Positions 35,839-47,489 of a DNA stretch of 64,000 nt are shown piece after piece. Below the pieces are notes generated by a model. That model was given only the letters and a program-made list of their open reading frames with translations, ran no database searches and was not told where the DNA came from. Numbering within the stretch: position 1 is the first letter of the stretch; every line of letters begins with the position of its first letter. The stretch is from positions 40,982,949-41,046,948 of the forward strand of contig ML677335.1 in assembly GCA_007922305.1 (NCBI GenBank), written 5' to 3'. The position numbers and the translations under genes are program-made. The DNA comes from Dermatemys mawii (Eukaryota; Chordata; Testudines; Dermatemydidae).

Positions 35839-36833
35839 CAGTAACTCCTCATTTAAAGTCATCCCGGTTAACAGTTTTTTGTTGTTACGTTGCTAATCAA
35901 TTAGGGAACATGATCATTTAAAGTTGTGAAGTGCTCCCTTTTAACATCATCAGCTGCCCAGCAGGCTATCATTTGGCAGCAGTTCAATTGCCCAGCAGGC
36001 TGTCAATTGCCAGCAGTTCATATCCCTTCCCCCACTGCAATGTGCTGCTCCTGCCCTCTGCCTTGGAGCTGCTCCCAGAGACTCCTGCTTGCTGTGGGGA
36101 GGGGAGGAGAAGAAGAGGGTGCTAATGTCAGGGTGTCTCCGTTCTCCCTACTCCTGCACCCTGCTTACCCCATCTTCGATAGAGCAGAGGCAACACAGCA
36201 AGAGAGGCTTGCAGATCTAATTAACTGTGTACTTTTGAACTCACTTTTTATACTTAAAGGATAAGAGTGTGAGTGTTAACCCTTGAGGGCACAGCAAATT
36301 GCTAGTTCATTTAGTACAGTGGTTCTCAAACTTTTCTATTGGTGACCCCTTTCAAATAGCAAGCCTCTGAGTGTGACCCCCTTATAAATTAAAAACACTT
36401 AATATATTTTAAACCATTATAAATTCTGGATGCACAGCGGGCTTTGGGGTGGAGGCTGACAACTCGCCACTCCCCCCACCCATGTAATAACCTCATGACC
36501 CCGTTAGGGGTCCTGAACCCCAGTTTGAGAACCCGTGATTTAGCAGTAAGGCATTCCCTGGGAAATATCCCACCCTCTGACTCCTACACTTCAACCAAGC
36601 TTCACAATCATCATCACTGTGTACCAGTATTACATTGTTTGTTTAAAACTTATACTGTGTGTGTGTATATATATAATATAGTCTTTTGTCTGGTGAAAAA
36701 AATTCCCTGGAACCTAATAACCCCTCTCCCATTTACATTAATTCTTATGGGGAAATTGGATTAATTTAATATCGTTTTGCTTAAAGTCACATTTTTCAGG
36801 AACACAACTACAACATTAAGTGAGGAGTTCCTG
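35839..36833. mobile_element. Tigger-like (TcMar) MITE interrupted by a hAT MITE
   Basis: The left end CAGTAACTCCTCATTTAAAG and the right end, read inversely as CAGGAACTCCTCACTTAATG, are inverted repeats. Both are flanked by TA (35837-35838 and 36834-36835), the target duplication of Tc1/mariner elements. Subterminal 'ttaaagtcac ... tttttcagg' and 'ggttaacag' wording fits a Tigger-type non-autonomous element. The hAT insertion at 36317-36537 must be younger. Without it and one 8-bp duplication the element is about 766 bp. The open frames 35926-36264 lie inside and resemble no transposase. Confidence 0.68.
36317..36537. mobile_element. Nested hAT MITE with 8-bp target duplication
   Basis: A 221-bp element starting CAGTGGTTCTCAAACTTT and ending AGTTTGAGAACCCGTG, near-perfect inverted repeats. 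It is flanked by ATTTAGTA (36309-36316) and ATTTAGCA (36538-36545), a 7/8 match. A second copy is at 44193-44394 ('tggtgacccctttca.atagcaagcctct' is shared). Confidence 0.85.
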
Positions 36834-37562
36834 TATTAGTCCAAAGTTGATATCAGATCTGTTAGCTTTATGTGCATAGAAATGCTATTGAAGCAATGGG
36901 AGTTTTGGCTCAATGGTTTAATTTTATGATTTACATTTTTATAATAATTAAGTTCCTCTTCTTGAAAAACTTGTTCACAACTTGTTCGTTTTTTTATCAC
37001 ATTCTCAATAATTGGGGTTGGATTTGGAGTTTCTTTGTTTTTAATTTGAAACATCTTAAATATACAGTTGCTGATACAGAGCTGGATCCCTCAGTGAAAA
37101 CTATCATCACAGACCCCTGCAGAACTCAATGGCTAGAATGCAGGAATCCACACCAGTTCTCTAGTGACAGCAAAAACGTATGAGGAACTTGGTTAAAGGA
37201 ACAAGGTTATCTACTTTGAGTTTTACAAATTAGTGCAATTTTGAAAATGATGGTAAGAGATGACCCTGGAAAACTATTTCTGTGCATCAACTCTGGCCCA
37301 CTCTAATTATCCTCAAAACAATCCAAACACGCACACCCTCAGACACTATATTAACCCTCGTGTGACTGATACTTGCGCTATTCCAAGTTATTAGCTCAGC
37401 TTCTTGTTAAAACACAGCAAGAGGCATCCACAAGGCATACACTATCCTCCATACACATCTGTACTAATAGAGCTTAAGATGTCTCCTTTCCGTTAAATTT
37501 TTTAAAATTATTTTTAATTTGTTCTATTTCTAAATATTCCACTGTACATAATTTTATTTATA
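36834..37562. other. Unique AT-rich noncoding stretch
   Basis: No gene or repeat recognised. Confidence 0.45.
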
Positions 37563-37580
37563 TGCGGTTATATAACCGCA
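37563..37580. other. Perfect 18-bp palindrome with CpGs
   Basis: TGCGGTTATATAACCGCA is exactly self-complementary and carries two CpGs in a very AT-rich, CpG-poor setting. Grainyhead-type factors bind related AACCGGTT cores, but the spacing here differs. No function can be assigned. Confidence 0.8.
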
Positions 37581-39761
37581 GCTGACAATGTGTCAAAAAA
37601 GGAATGTCCAAAGACTCAAAGACTGGAGTAACAAACTTGCTAATTGCTGCTTCTGAAAATCATCCACCTGTGGCAATGAGCTCTCCCTTGCTTATCCAGT
37701 TTGGATAAAATTCATTTCCAAATGCAAAGCCATAGTAATAGGGCTTTGCATGGAGTATCTACATTGAGGTTCATCCTCCCACCCCTAAACCTGGAGGCAG
37801 TGCATAGCATTCCACTTATACCGCCAGTCCATTGCTGTTCCTTGGCTCCAGGCTCAAACAACAGCTGTAACCTACTGTATTTCTTGTACAGAACCTCTAG
37901 CTTATTTGTCTACAATCCATGACCCACTCCTCCCCACACACACCCCACAAACTTTTGTGGAGAATGCTACACTGGAGAAACTACTCTGGTGCTCATGCAG
38001 CAAACAGTCCTCTTTGTGATTCTCTAGAACATCGAGCACTTCTGCAACATATTGGACCTTGTGCAGCCAGGTGGGGGGCAAGATTTCACCTGAAGTCTCA
38101 TTAGTGACTGCTTTGATGCTTTTCCTTTTATTATTTATAAGGGTATTGGTGCAAATGCATTGGAAAGGAAAGGAGCTATTAGCCCATCCTAACAGCATGA
38201 ATTTATTTCATTTTATTTTAGAAATGTATGCATTATGTATGGGGTTCATAAATGTTTTTATGGAGTCTCTTAAATGATTTACCATAAGGTATACATTGAT
38301 TATAAACTCTGCTTATTTAAAAGGAGACTTGTTTACCCCACAGCATTTAATACATTGAGACATGTTTCAACTTAACAGTGACACCAGTAAACAAAAGTTA
38401 CTGATCTACCTAGTGAGTTATAAAACTTGTAACATGCTGTAAAAAGCTCTGTCATTTTATTTAACATATTGCACTGTGTGAGCTGCTTTATTTACCTAGT
38501 GGTAAATCTTTATGCATCAAAAAATGCTACAGAAGGCACAACAAATAAATTACCAACAGACACTAACATCTGACTAGTTAATCAAACAAATAGGACATGT
38601 AACAAAGAGAAAAGCTATAAATATTGACAACAAGCTGCTTCAGTCACAAAAACATTCAATACTTCAGTACTCAAGTGTGAGTTTTATATCAGTCCCCTGG
38701 AAACAGTTTGTATCCTCCAATAAATTTTTACAGTTGATTCACCTGCCTGATACCTTTCAGCCATTTCCTTCAGAAGCTGTCAAACTCGCCAACTATAATA
38801 TATGGCTCAACCAACAAGAACAGCTGTAGCCACTCTCTCTGCTGGTTCCTGCACCCTGTTCTGCATAAAATAATACATCAAGATTAATTGATTTCCCGTC
38901 ATTCTCACAGAACAGAAAATTAATTTTCATGTAGCTATTTTCCCCAGCATATGAATTTTGTACATGGCAAGTAATTTAAGTTTTTAATTATTCATAAGCA
39001 AAAAAAATCACAACACATGATAAAGTGAGCTACTGGAAGCCCGAAGGCCATGGCCTGGGCCTTGGTTTGTGCTGAGACAACAACAGCATTCACTAATACC
39101 TATATAAATAATGTATGTATTAACATACATCTTAGTACAACACCAATTTCTCTCACTGTGACCCAAGACTACCAGGTCATACAGCAGCAGTTTGTCAAAG
39201 TCTCTCCATTAGGTTACACGTGACAATACTAAAGGAAAACATATAACATGTCAGCCATATTGAACTGACCTCAGATTGCCACTATAGCATGCATATGCCC
39301 ACAGCATGATAGGAAGGTAATTTAACCATCAGCATTTGAGCAGGGCAGGAGTAAAAGCTGCTCATCAGCAAGGTGCCATCTCAGCAAGTCCTCTATCTGC
39401 AGGTGACATTGACTTGTGTAAGGAAAATGTTACTGGAAAATAGAACAGAATCATTTAACTGGTTCCATTTAAATCCTTTCCAAACAGCTGCTGAAGCCCA
39501 ACAAATGCAACAAGCCATTCAAAAAGAAGCAAACATAGTAATGAGGTACATTTTCAAAAATCCCATTTAATAGACCCTAACAACTTAAAATGTCATTGGA
39601 TTCCTCATAAATTGCAGAACAGTTAATGTTTCTGAGCTTGCCTCAAATGACAAAGTCTAAAGTATTCAGGACTGTCCAAAACCTAATATCTATCTATCTA
39701 TACTCTCACTGTAAATTGTTACAATAAGAACTCTCTCTGCATGTGTGTGTATACACATACC
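37581..39761. other. Unique AT-rich noncoding stretch
   Basis: No gene is supported and no repeat has definable ends. A short (TATC)n tract lies at 39690-39702. Confidence 0.45.
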
Positions 39762-40590
39762 TCAAAGCAGCACCCTGGAACCCCCATATTCACCACTGTC
39801 ATATCAATATGATGTATTTTGTACAATACATGCCTTGTGAGGTATTTTAAAAGTCTTGATCTGTTGAACCTCAATAGCCTATTGGATTTTATGTACTATC
39901 TTTGTACGTAAAGTTATTAATTATTATGATATGTGTTACTGAAATATGTTGGGAGGCTCCCACAGCTGGCCTTTCAGTCAGGACAAAGGACCAGCTATCA
40001 CTGGCCAAATAAGCGTAAATGGCCTATCAAAAAGAATCCACTATTCTAGGGACTTCTCAGAGTCTGTAATATCTATTAGGGTGAGACTACTTGATTAAAA
40101 TCTTGCTTAGTCTGTTCAAGTTAGAATTTAGACTGCATTTCTATTTTTATTTCTTGGGTAACCAATTTTTACATCTATGCCTGTTACTTATAATCACTTA
40201 AAGTCTATCTTTTGATAGTTAACAGATCTGTTTTATATTTTACCTAAAACAGTGTGCATGAGGAATCAACTCAGATTACAAAGGCTGGTGCATGTCCACT
40301 TTCCTCTGAAGTAGCAGAGAACTTATTAATGAGTTTGTACTATCCAAGGGAGTCTTGGGAAGTGTAAGATGGTATATTTCTGGGGTACAAGGCTGGTGCC
40401 TCTCTCTGTATGCTTCATGAGTTGCTTGGGGAGCATTCATGGAATTTAGCTGGGTGTGTGGCTCCACATGTTGGTGTCTGATCAGAGCAGCTGGAGGGCT
40501 TTTGTTACTTATCACTGGTACAGCATTGTGTGAGGTATCCCAAGATAGCGAGTTAATGGAGCACAGCAGTCCCACAGTTCCAGGGATCCC
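39762..40590 (+). mobile_element. ERV-LTR-like element, copy 1 (tentative)
   Basis: It contains 'gtacaatacatgccttgtgaggta' near the left, and 'acttataatcacttaaagtctatcttttg' (about 40187-40215) followed by 'ctaaaacagtgtgcatgagg'. The copy at 47490-48690 has 'acttataatcacttaaaaatctat' and 'agaagcagtgtgtttgg' in the same order. The order and spacing fit an LTR family I associate with turtle endogenous retroviruses. TG/CA ends and a target duplication were not established, so borders are approximate. Confidence 0.45.
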
Positions 40591-41750
40591 ATGACAGCGA
40601 TAACTATTGCTTACTTATTGACATTATCAAAAGCAGTAAGATTTTGTGTAAAATTAGGACATTTCTATGCACATTCATCTTTTTACTAGTAAGTGAATAT
40701 GTATCATCATTACACAAGGAAAAATCCCAACTCATACAATGAAGACATAGCTTTAAGGTGATCATGCTTGTATGAATGTTAAAGGCTTCTAACAATTTTA
40801 AGCAAAGGGATGTTTTTTTAGAGCCAATTCTGAATTTAAAATGTTATCAGATATTTAAATTAAGTTTACTAGCCCCTCCCAACCCATATTATTGTTTCAT
40901 GTGTGCTTCCCACCATTACCAGTGGATGCAAGATAAATTCCCATGGATAAAAAGAGAAACGACATCCATGTGAATATGAAAGTGAGAAACATGGTGATCA
41001 CTTCTGGTTTTGTATTATGGTGAAATGCACATTAAGGAACAGAAGGATATTCAATAGCTTCCACACTGGCAATAAAAACATCCAGTATAACTAGAGTGTA
41101 TATACTGGGCAGCCAGCTGCTAACGTTATTACATTATCACTGATACATGTTAGCAATACTATACCAAACACTCTGCCAGTGTTATCCGTTATAAAATCTG
41201 GTTTCCATAAATCTCTAACTTTGCTGTAAAAAAATTGCTTTGTACTGAAACTTGGCACAAATCTAAAAGTTTTTAAAGCAATTTCAAAGTGGGATTCCAG
41301 ATTCTATTACAATAATGGCTGCATACATCACAATAATCCAAATCCAGTATCTCCTTATTAATATTGCCATACTAGCTTAATTTGTTTGGAAAAAAAAGGA
41401 CTTTCCTCTCTCTCTCCCTTTTTTTTTTTAATAAAGGGGTGATGTTAGCTTATTGCTGTTACTTTTTGTATTTATAGCCTTGTTAAGGAAATAGAAGAAT
41501 TTAAACTTAAACAAACTTAACTGCAAATATTAATGTTCTGATGCCTAACACACCAAGTGTATTTGGCACTCATCTATTCTGTCAATTTTAACTGGCACAT
41601 CGTGACACGTCACTGATCTCCACAGAATGCCTACTGAAATAGACTAATTTCATGTACAAATGATGGAAAGGTTAAACACTAAAAAGTCCACATGATTCTG
41701 AATCAAGACTTATCTTTATTGTGAAGTGTCAGAAACACTTGACACAGTAC
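40591..41750. other. Unique noncoding stretch
   Basis: Nothing recognised; a T-run is at 41420-41430. Confidence 0.45.
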
Positions 41751-41755
41751 ACAAA

Positions 41756-41890
41756 AAGGCCCGATTCAGCAAAGCACTTAAGCACGAGAACTTAAAAGAC
41801 AGACAGTCCTAATGACTTCAATATGAATAGTCCTGTGCTTAAAGTTAAGCATCCACTTAAGTCCTAATTCAGTAAAGTACTTAAGATTTA
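41756..41890. repeat. Dispersed repeat, 'gattcagcaaagcacttaagca' type
   Basis: 'cccgattcagcaaagcacttaagcac' (about 41760-41786) and 'cctaattcagtaaagtacttaag' (about 41862-41886) are direct repeats around 'aatgacttcaatatgaatagtcctgtgcttaaagttaagca'. This is a palindromic MITE-like family, widespread in sauropsids as I recall. A degraded relative is at 7700-7795. Confidence 0.55.
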
Positions 41891-44192
41891 CAAAGACTCA
41901 GCAATAAGGTATGGTAAAAGAAGTATGAGATGTGTGAACCTTAACTGCGTTTCTTTACTTCTGTTAGTGAATAGCAAAATCTTAAGACAGTGAAGAGGCA
42001 TGTTTTATTGCATTCAGTAACAATAATGGAATAACCATCAGTTCCTCCTCCCTTCGCAACATTTTCTTTCACATCAGGTTTATCGGTGGTTGTCCTTCCT
42101 AATATTTACTTGGCTTTCTAGCTCTCTCTCAGCCATGAATTGAAAGAATAATCCTATTGAGCACATAATGAACTCATTATGCACACCATAAAAAATACAT
42201 GTTTGCCATTCTGTAACTAAAATATAAAAAACTTTAAGAAGTTGATACTGCTGCTAACAACTGCTCCTGGCATAGCTTAAAGGTCTTTGTTTCTATAAAT
42301 TCAATTGAGTGTTTCTGTTTTCTAAGTCTAGCAAAAGGTTCTAATTATTGTTAGAAGCCTAATTAGCATTTAGTATTACATTACAAAAACTGCAGCAAAA
42401 TTGTACCTACTCTCCAATAAACAGTATTCACAGTGTGCAATCAAGCTGCTGTACGATGCAATGAGAATTAATAGCACTGCACGACAATGGTAAATCCTAC
42501 AACTCCCGCTGTGTGTGTTTAATAATTTTTCACTCTTTCCAGATTGTTCCCATCAAGCACAATTCCCAAGATCCTAATCAGCTTCTCTTTCCATCAATAC
42601 TACAGAGAGATCTGAGCACTGAAAATTATCTGCAATTTCAAAAAGTGCTTTGTTGCATTATTAGGCCACTGACCTAAGAGGTAATGGGTAAATAGTTTCT
42701 GAAAAATGTCCAATGCACAACATAAATTAAAGCTTATAGTCTTGCCTGCTGTTCTTACCAGAGTTATAAAACTGTAAACTGTTACAGTTTTTACACAAAA
42801 ACCTTAACTACAGTGTTATTTTTCCACCAATATTAGTGCAAAACTAATAGTATTCAATATTGAAATGATTTCATTTACCATACTTAAGATAATCAAACTT
42901 CAGAAATCTAATAATAATCTTATAGGTACCTTTTAAAACTATTGCATATAAAAGTAGCTACAATTAAAAGATACAAAGATAGTTTTGTCCACATGAGTAC
43001 GCCAGCATAGAATATGAAATTTCCTGTTGCTGAAGAGTGATATAGACTTACATATGTGTGTACATTTACACAAGCATACATACTTGGGATAAGTTTGTAT
43101 AGTGTCTTTTAAAATTTGTTTTAACTAAATTAAAGTAAACTCTATAAATGCTAGTAAGAACATTATGATGAGACAGTCACAAAAGTTGAAGGATAACAAA
43201 TCTTTGCATTTGCTTAGAGATGAGATATTTGTTCAATTTATAATTGCATTTCTCTGGCAACTGATGAAGAGAATCTTAAGAGCAGAAAGGTCTGAGTTCC
43301 CACTGCCATGGTACATTTCCCAGGATCCCATGCGGATGCACCCTCTTCTTGTGTGAAATCAGAGCTACATCAGTGACTGGACATCACTAGGTCACTGCTC
43401 ATGGAGGAACCAGAAAGGGGACTAATATGTCCACATGTTGATCACACTGAATTAGCAGACATATGGATGTTATGCAGGAAGTTGTAGGTTATCGCAAAGC
43501 ACTAGCCACTTTTTTGACAGTGACTTGTTCCTATTAATGGCATTTCAGCCTTTCCCTATACTCGCCTTTCCCTTATTAAGGAAATCTTTTATCTGCAAAA
43601 TAAACTGAATCTATACACATTTCAGCAGTGCCAAAATGGTTAGCTTTGCTAGTAATCACTGGATAGTTTATAGTTTTACTTGGTTACAAGAAGATACATA
43701 AATATTGTAGTATTAATTTTAATTATCAAGCAGGCTTATACCTCAAGCAGCATGTGGCATCCCTATTTATCTTCAAACAATAGAAGTCGTCTCTGTAGGA
43801 TTCCACATTTATGAAGTTGAGAGAGATTTTCTAGTTTGCTTAATGTAGAAGAGCTTCTTTTCGTTATTATTCTGCTTGCTTTGTTCAAGATATGTATGTT
43901 GACTTTTTGGCCCTGTTTAAAAACATTATTCCTGCCCATCAGTATTCTAACCAGTGGAACTACAGGTGCTTACGACATACCCACATTTCTTACCTCTACT
44001 GGTAACAGAAAAAATTAATAGAAGTTGGAGCAACCCATGAATTTTGGGAGGCATTACACTGTCTTGTAACTTCTGTAAATAGCAATTTTGCAAGTAAGAG
44101 GTAATCTGAGGGGTCAGGACTGTGTATATATGTGGGGTTTAGTTTTGGTTCATCATCATTCTCATTATTTTGTGAAGGGGTTGGGTGTAAGG
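41891..44192. other. Repeat-poor noncoding stretch
   Basis: No repeat or gene recognised in 2.3 kb. The part 42240-42690 has scattered homeodomain-core TAATTA/CTAATTAG sites and reads like unique, possibly conserved, DNA. This cannot be judged without alignment. Confidence 0.35.
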
Positions 44193-44394
44193 TAGTGATC
44201 TCAGACTTATAAATTTGTACTGGTGACCCCTTTCACATAGCAAGCCTCTAAGTGTGACCCCCTCATATAAATTAAAAGCACGTTTTTAATATATTTAACG
44301 CAATTATAAATGCTGGAGACAAAGCAGGCTTTGAGATGAAGGCTGACAGCTTGAGACCCTCTCACATACCTCCAACCCCCAGACTGAAAATCCC
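44193..44394. mobile_element. hAT MITE, second copy of the 36317 family
   Basis: 'tggtgacccctttcacatagcaagcctctaagtgtgacccc' and 'gcaggctttgagatgaaggctgacagcttg' match the 36317-36537 element in the same order. The ends are decayed (TAGTGATCTCAGACTT ... AGACTGAAAATCCC) and the right side is shortened. No target duplication is visible, so it is older than the first copy. Confidence 0.75.
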
Positions 44395-44666
44395 GGCTGC
44401 AAGAAGAACATGGGATAGAAAATTATTCAATAGACTCATTACTGGATTAAGAAACTGGTGGCTCTGAATAGAACATAGTAGTCCCTCAAGCATAATTTGC
44501 TTTATGCCATGTGCACAAGAGCAGAGAGAGACATCAATTAGCAACAAGGTGGGTTTTTTTGGTAAGGGAGAGAGGTAGATTCACTGTGAACATCAAGATT
44601 TTCTGTCCCATATGTAACTTCAAGATAGCGTGCACCCTCCCTCCCTCCCCCCGCTATGGAGGCAGC

Positions 44667-46103
44667 CAAGGCCAGCCTCAGGACAGGGCAAACTGGGCCC
44701 TTGCCCTGAGCTTCACCTCACTGCTTGCAGGGTGCAGCACGAACGCCTGCTTTCCTGCTTCTGAGAGCAGACCCCTCTTCTCACTGCCCCACATGGTGTC
44801 CCCCCCCATCCAGCTCCTAATCCTGCCTCTGAACTCTGCAACTGCAGACTAGCTCACCTCCTTCCCCCAACTGCCAGCTGTCCTAGACTTGCTGTTTCAA
44901 TGGTCAACCTGAATGAAAGCCATGCTGCCCCATGGAAGGGAAGTGTGGTGTCTCAGCCAGCTGGAAGTTGTGAGGAGGAAGGGAAGGGACTGGAAACTAA
45001 TACTGCAGTGCAAAGAAGAGATCAGTAAGTCTTAGGGGGTCCTGACCCCATACCCCCCAGTTTCCAGGAGACCTCTCCCTGTGCCTCCATCTCCCAATCC
45101 CCATCCATGCCCAGCTCCCAGGAAGCCCCTCCCTCTGCCCCACAGGCCCCAGTTCTCATGATTCCCCCCACCGCCCTTTCTTCAAGGTTCCCCCTCCTTC
45201 ACGTCACACTCTGACCCCACAGTTCTCCACGGTCCTCAGCTCTCAGGGACTGCCCCCCGCCTTTTTTTTTAAAAAAAAAACACACATCTCAAAGAGACGT
45301 TGTAGTGCTCCCTGCTCTCAGGAAGTTGGGAGCGAACCTTCCACCACCACCACCCATCTTAGCTACCTTCAGTGCGCTGGAGCATTTTAACCTCCTCCAC
45401 CCACAATAACTCATCTATCCTGGGACTGGGGATGGGCTCTTGAATATTGGGGATATTCAGTATTGGATGGGGAGAAAGCTGCCCTTTTGGAGCCCCCATG
45501 TCACCACCATCCTTCCCCTTCCTCCTCCCCCACCCAGAATCATGTTGGGGTGGGGATTCGATCTATATACCTCTGGTCCCATCTCCCCTTTCTGGGGCTC
45601 TCAGGTCACCTACCTCCTGTCACTGCACCTCCCCTTGGGCTGTCCACCCTCTGGGGTTCTGGCAGAGGACCTGGATGCCATGCTGAGTGGGAAAGGTCAG
45701 GAGGTACACGATTCTGCCCCAGTGCCTGCTCACCCTGTCAGATTGGGGCAGACTGCTTGCAACATGATCTTGGCTGTCCTGCTCAACAAGCAGATGAGGG
45801 TTTCCTGTAACACAGGCTGGGGGAGTCAAAGTGGCTGGTGCAGGGTTTCCTATGATGCCTACCATCGTGACATCCAGCTATGAGTCAATGCAGGGCAAGA
45901 ATGGCCCTACGGGGTGGGTGGCGTAGTCAGAGGGGTATTGTGGTTATAAGAGGCAAGAAGTAGGGTGGGCCTGAAGTGTGAGGTCATGGATGGGACAATG
46001 GAGAGGCAGGGAGAGGCAGCAGGGCCTGAGGTCAGGAGCCTACGGTCAGGGACGCCAAAATGCAAGTTTGCCCAGAGTGCTACTTTCCCTAAGGCTGGCC
46101 CTG
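44667..46103. mobile_element. Non-autonomous hAT element, 1437 bp, perfect 8-bp TSD
   Basis: The left end CAAGGCCAGCCTCAGG and the right end, read inversely as CAGGGCCAGCCTTAGG, are inverted repeats. Subterminal 'gggcaaact' is also inverted at the right. The element is flanked by an identical 8-bp direct repeat GAGGCAGC (44659-44666 and 46104-46111). The inside is GC-rich and CpG-poor, with a T9A10 tract at 45262-45280. Several long open frames (up to 147 residues at 45440-45883) are proline/serine-rich products of composition; none shows a hAT dimerisation domain or BED finger. Mobilisation in trans by an autonomous hAT is inferred. Confidence 0.82.
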
Positions 46104-46111
46104 GAGGCAGC

Positions 46112-47489
46112 TTGGTTATCCCCTTAGATCCATTTCAGAAATCTGAACCATGGAGCACAGTTTTCTTCAACACTCCCAAAAGGAAGCCAGCTTTCCTAAA
46201 ATTGATGAAGTGAGCCCACAGGGAATTCTATCTTTTCCAAACACAATTTCGAAATAGAGAGTTTGCCTTATGACACACAATACTCGGTGATTTTCACTTT
46301 GACTCTAACAGTACGCTTCGCCCCACTAACACAAACATTGGAATTAAAATTTTACATTGGTGTTATTACATATAGTACAACAGCTGCCACTATTTACCTC
46401 ACAATCATTTGCAATCCATCTTCCTGTTATCTTGTACAAAAATTGCATACAGATCAAATTAACTCTTCATGCAAAACAACAACAAAATAACCCCATACTA
46501 AAAACTTTAGGAGTATCTACTGTTAGTCCTACCAATGCTACAACAGCCAGATGACAATATATGTACCATTTTCATTCTGCACTGAGACTTGCCTCCATGG
46601 AAGGTATAATATGCTGTTGTACTGGCAACTTTGAACTTGCTTCTGGGCCGTCAGTATGGTTGACTGTTGATGAGCTCTCAAGGCATCTGTGTCCATTATG
46701 TTTTATGAGTTTCTTTCCTTTCCTGTTCAAAATCTGCCTGTCATTCTATGTTAACTCTTTTCTTTTCTCTTCCTTTTTTGTCTAAGTTATTGTATCATTC
46801 CTAGGTTTGATGTTTTGATATATAAGCAAGGATGCCTGTTTCATTTCATTTTAAAACATGAACCCAATAGGCTTAATCCAGAATCTCTAGCTCCAAACTG
46901 GGTTCCCGTATGTTCTATTTTATTTGTATTTCTATCAGTATCAACCGAAGCATCCCTATACATACACACCAGCTATGTACGTGATTTATAGCAAGTCAGT
47001 CAAGGCAAAGCCTATAGCTTCCCTTTCACAATTTGACATTATCAGATTACTTCAGAAGCTGGCAGCAGCTACCATAAGTAACAAGCTGTCACGGTAAATA
47101 AATAACTCCCTGAGAAATAACAGTTAAAAATATAGATTAGTATGAGCAGAGGTCAGTTTTAGTCCTTTTTATTTCCCTCTCAGCCAAGTCACAAACCAAT
47201 ATTCCATATATTTGTCTGACCAAAAGGAAAAACAAAAATAAGCAAAACATTTTTTACTAGCACAAAAGAACCAAATTAGAATGAACTGATATAGAATCTT
47301 TCAGTGGCCTAAGTGCTAACCATTTGCCCACACGGTGATGTGCTCTTCATTAAATAGCCACCTTCGACAAGCATCAGCCAGTGAATTAATCAAAATTAAA
47401 TATGTAATTGTGACTAACTTCTCTACACAAATTTCCAAATACTCTATATAAATCAGTAGGTCACCTTGATGTCACATTTTGGAATTGGC
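46112..47489. other. Noncoding stretch, nothing recognised
   Basis: No gene or repeat with definable ends. Confidence 0.45.

Noticed and set aside
35926..36264. Two overlapping frames of 112 and 64 residues
   Set aside because: Both are inside a Tigger-like MITE; neither resembles a DDE transposase or a CENP-B-type DNA-binding domain.
45440..45883. 147-residue open frame, the longest in the window
   Set aside because: It lies inside the non-autonomous hAT element, is proline/serine-rich from GC-rich composition, overlaps open frames in other phases and shows no transposase domain.
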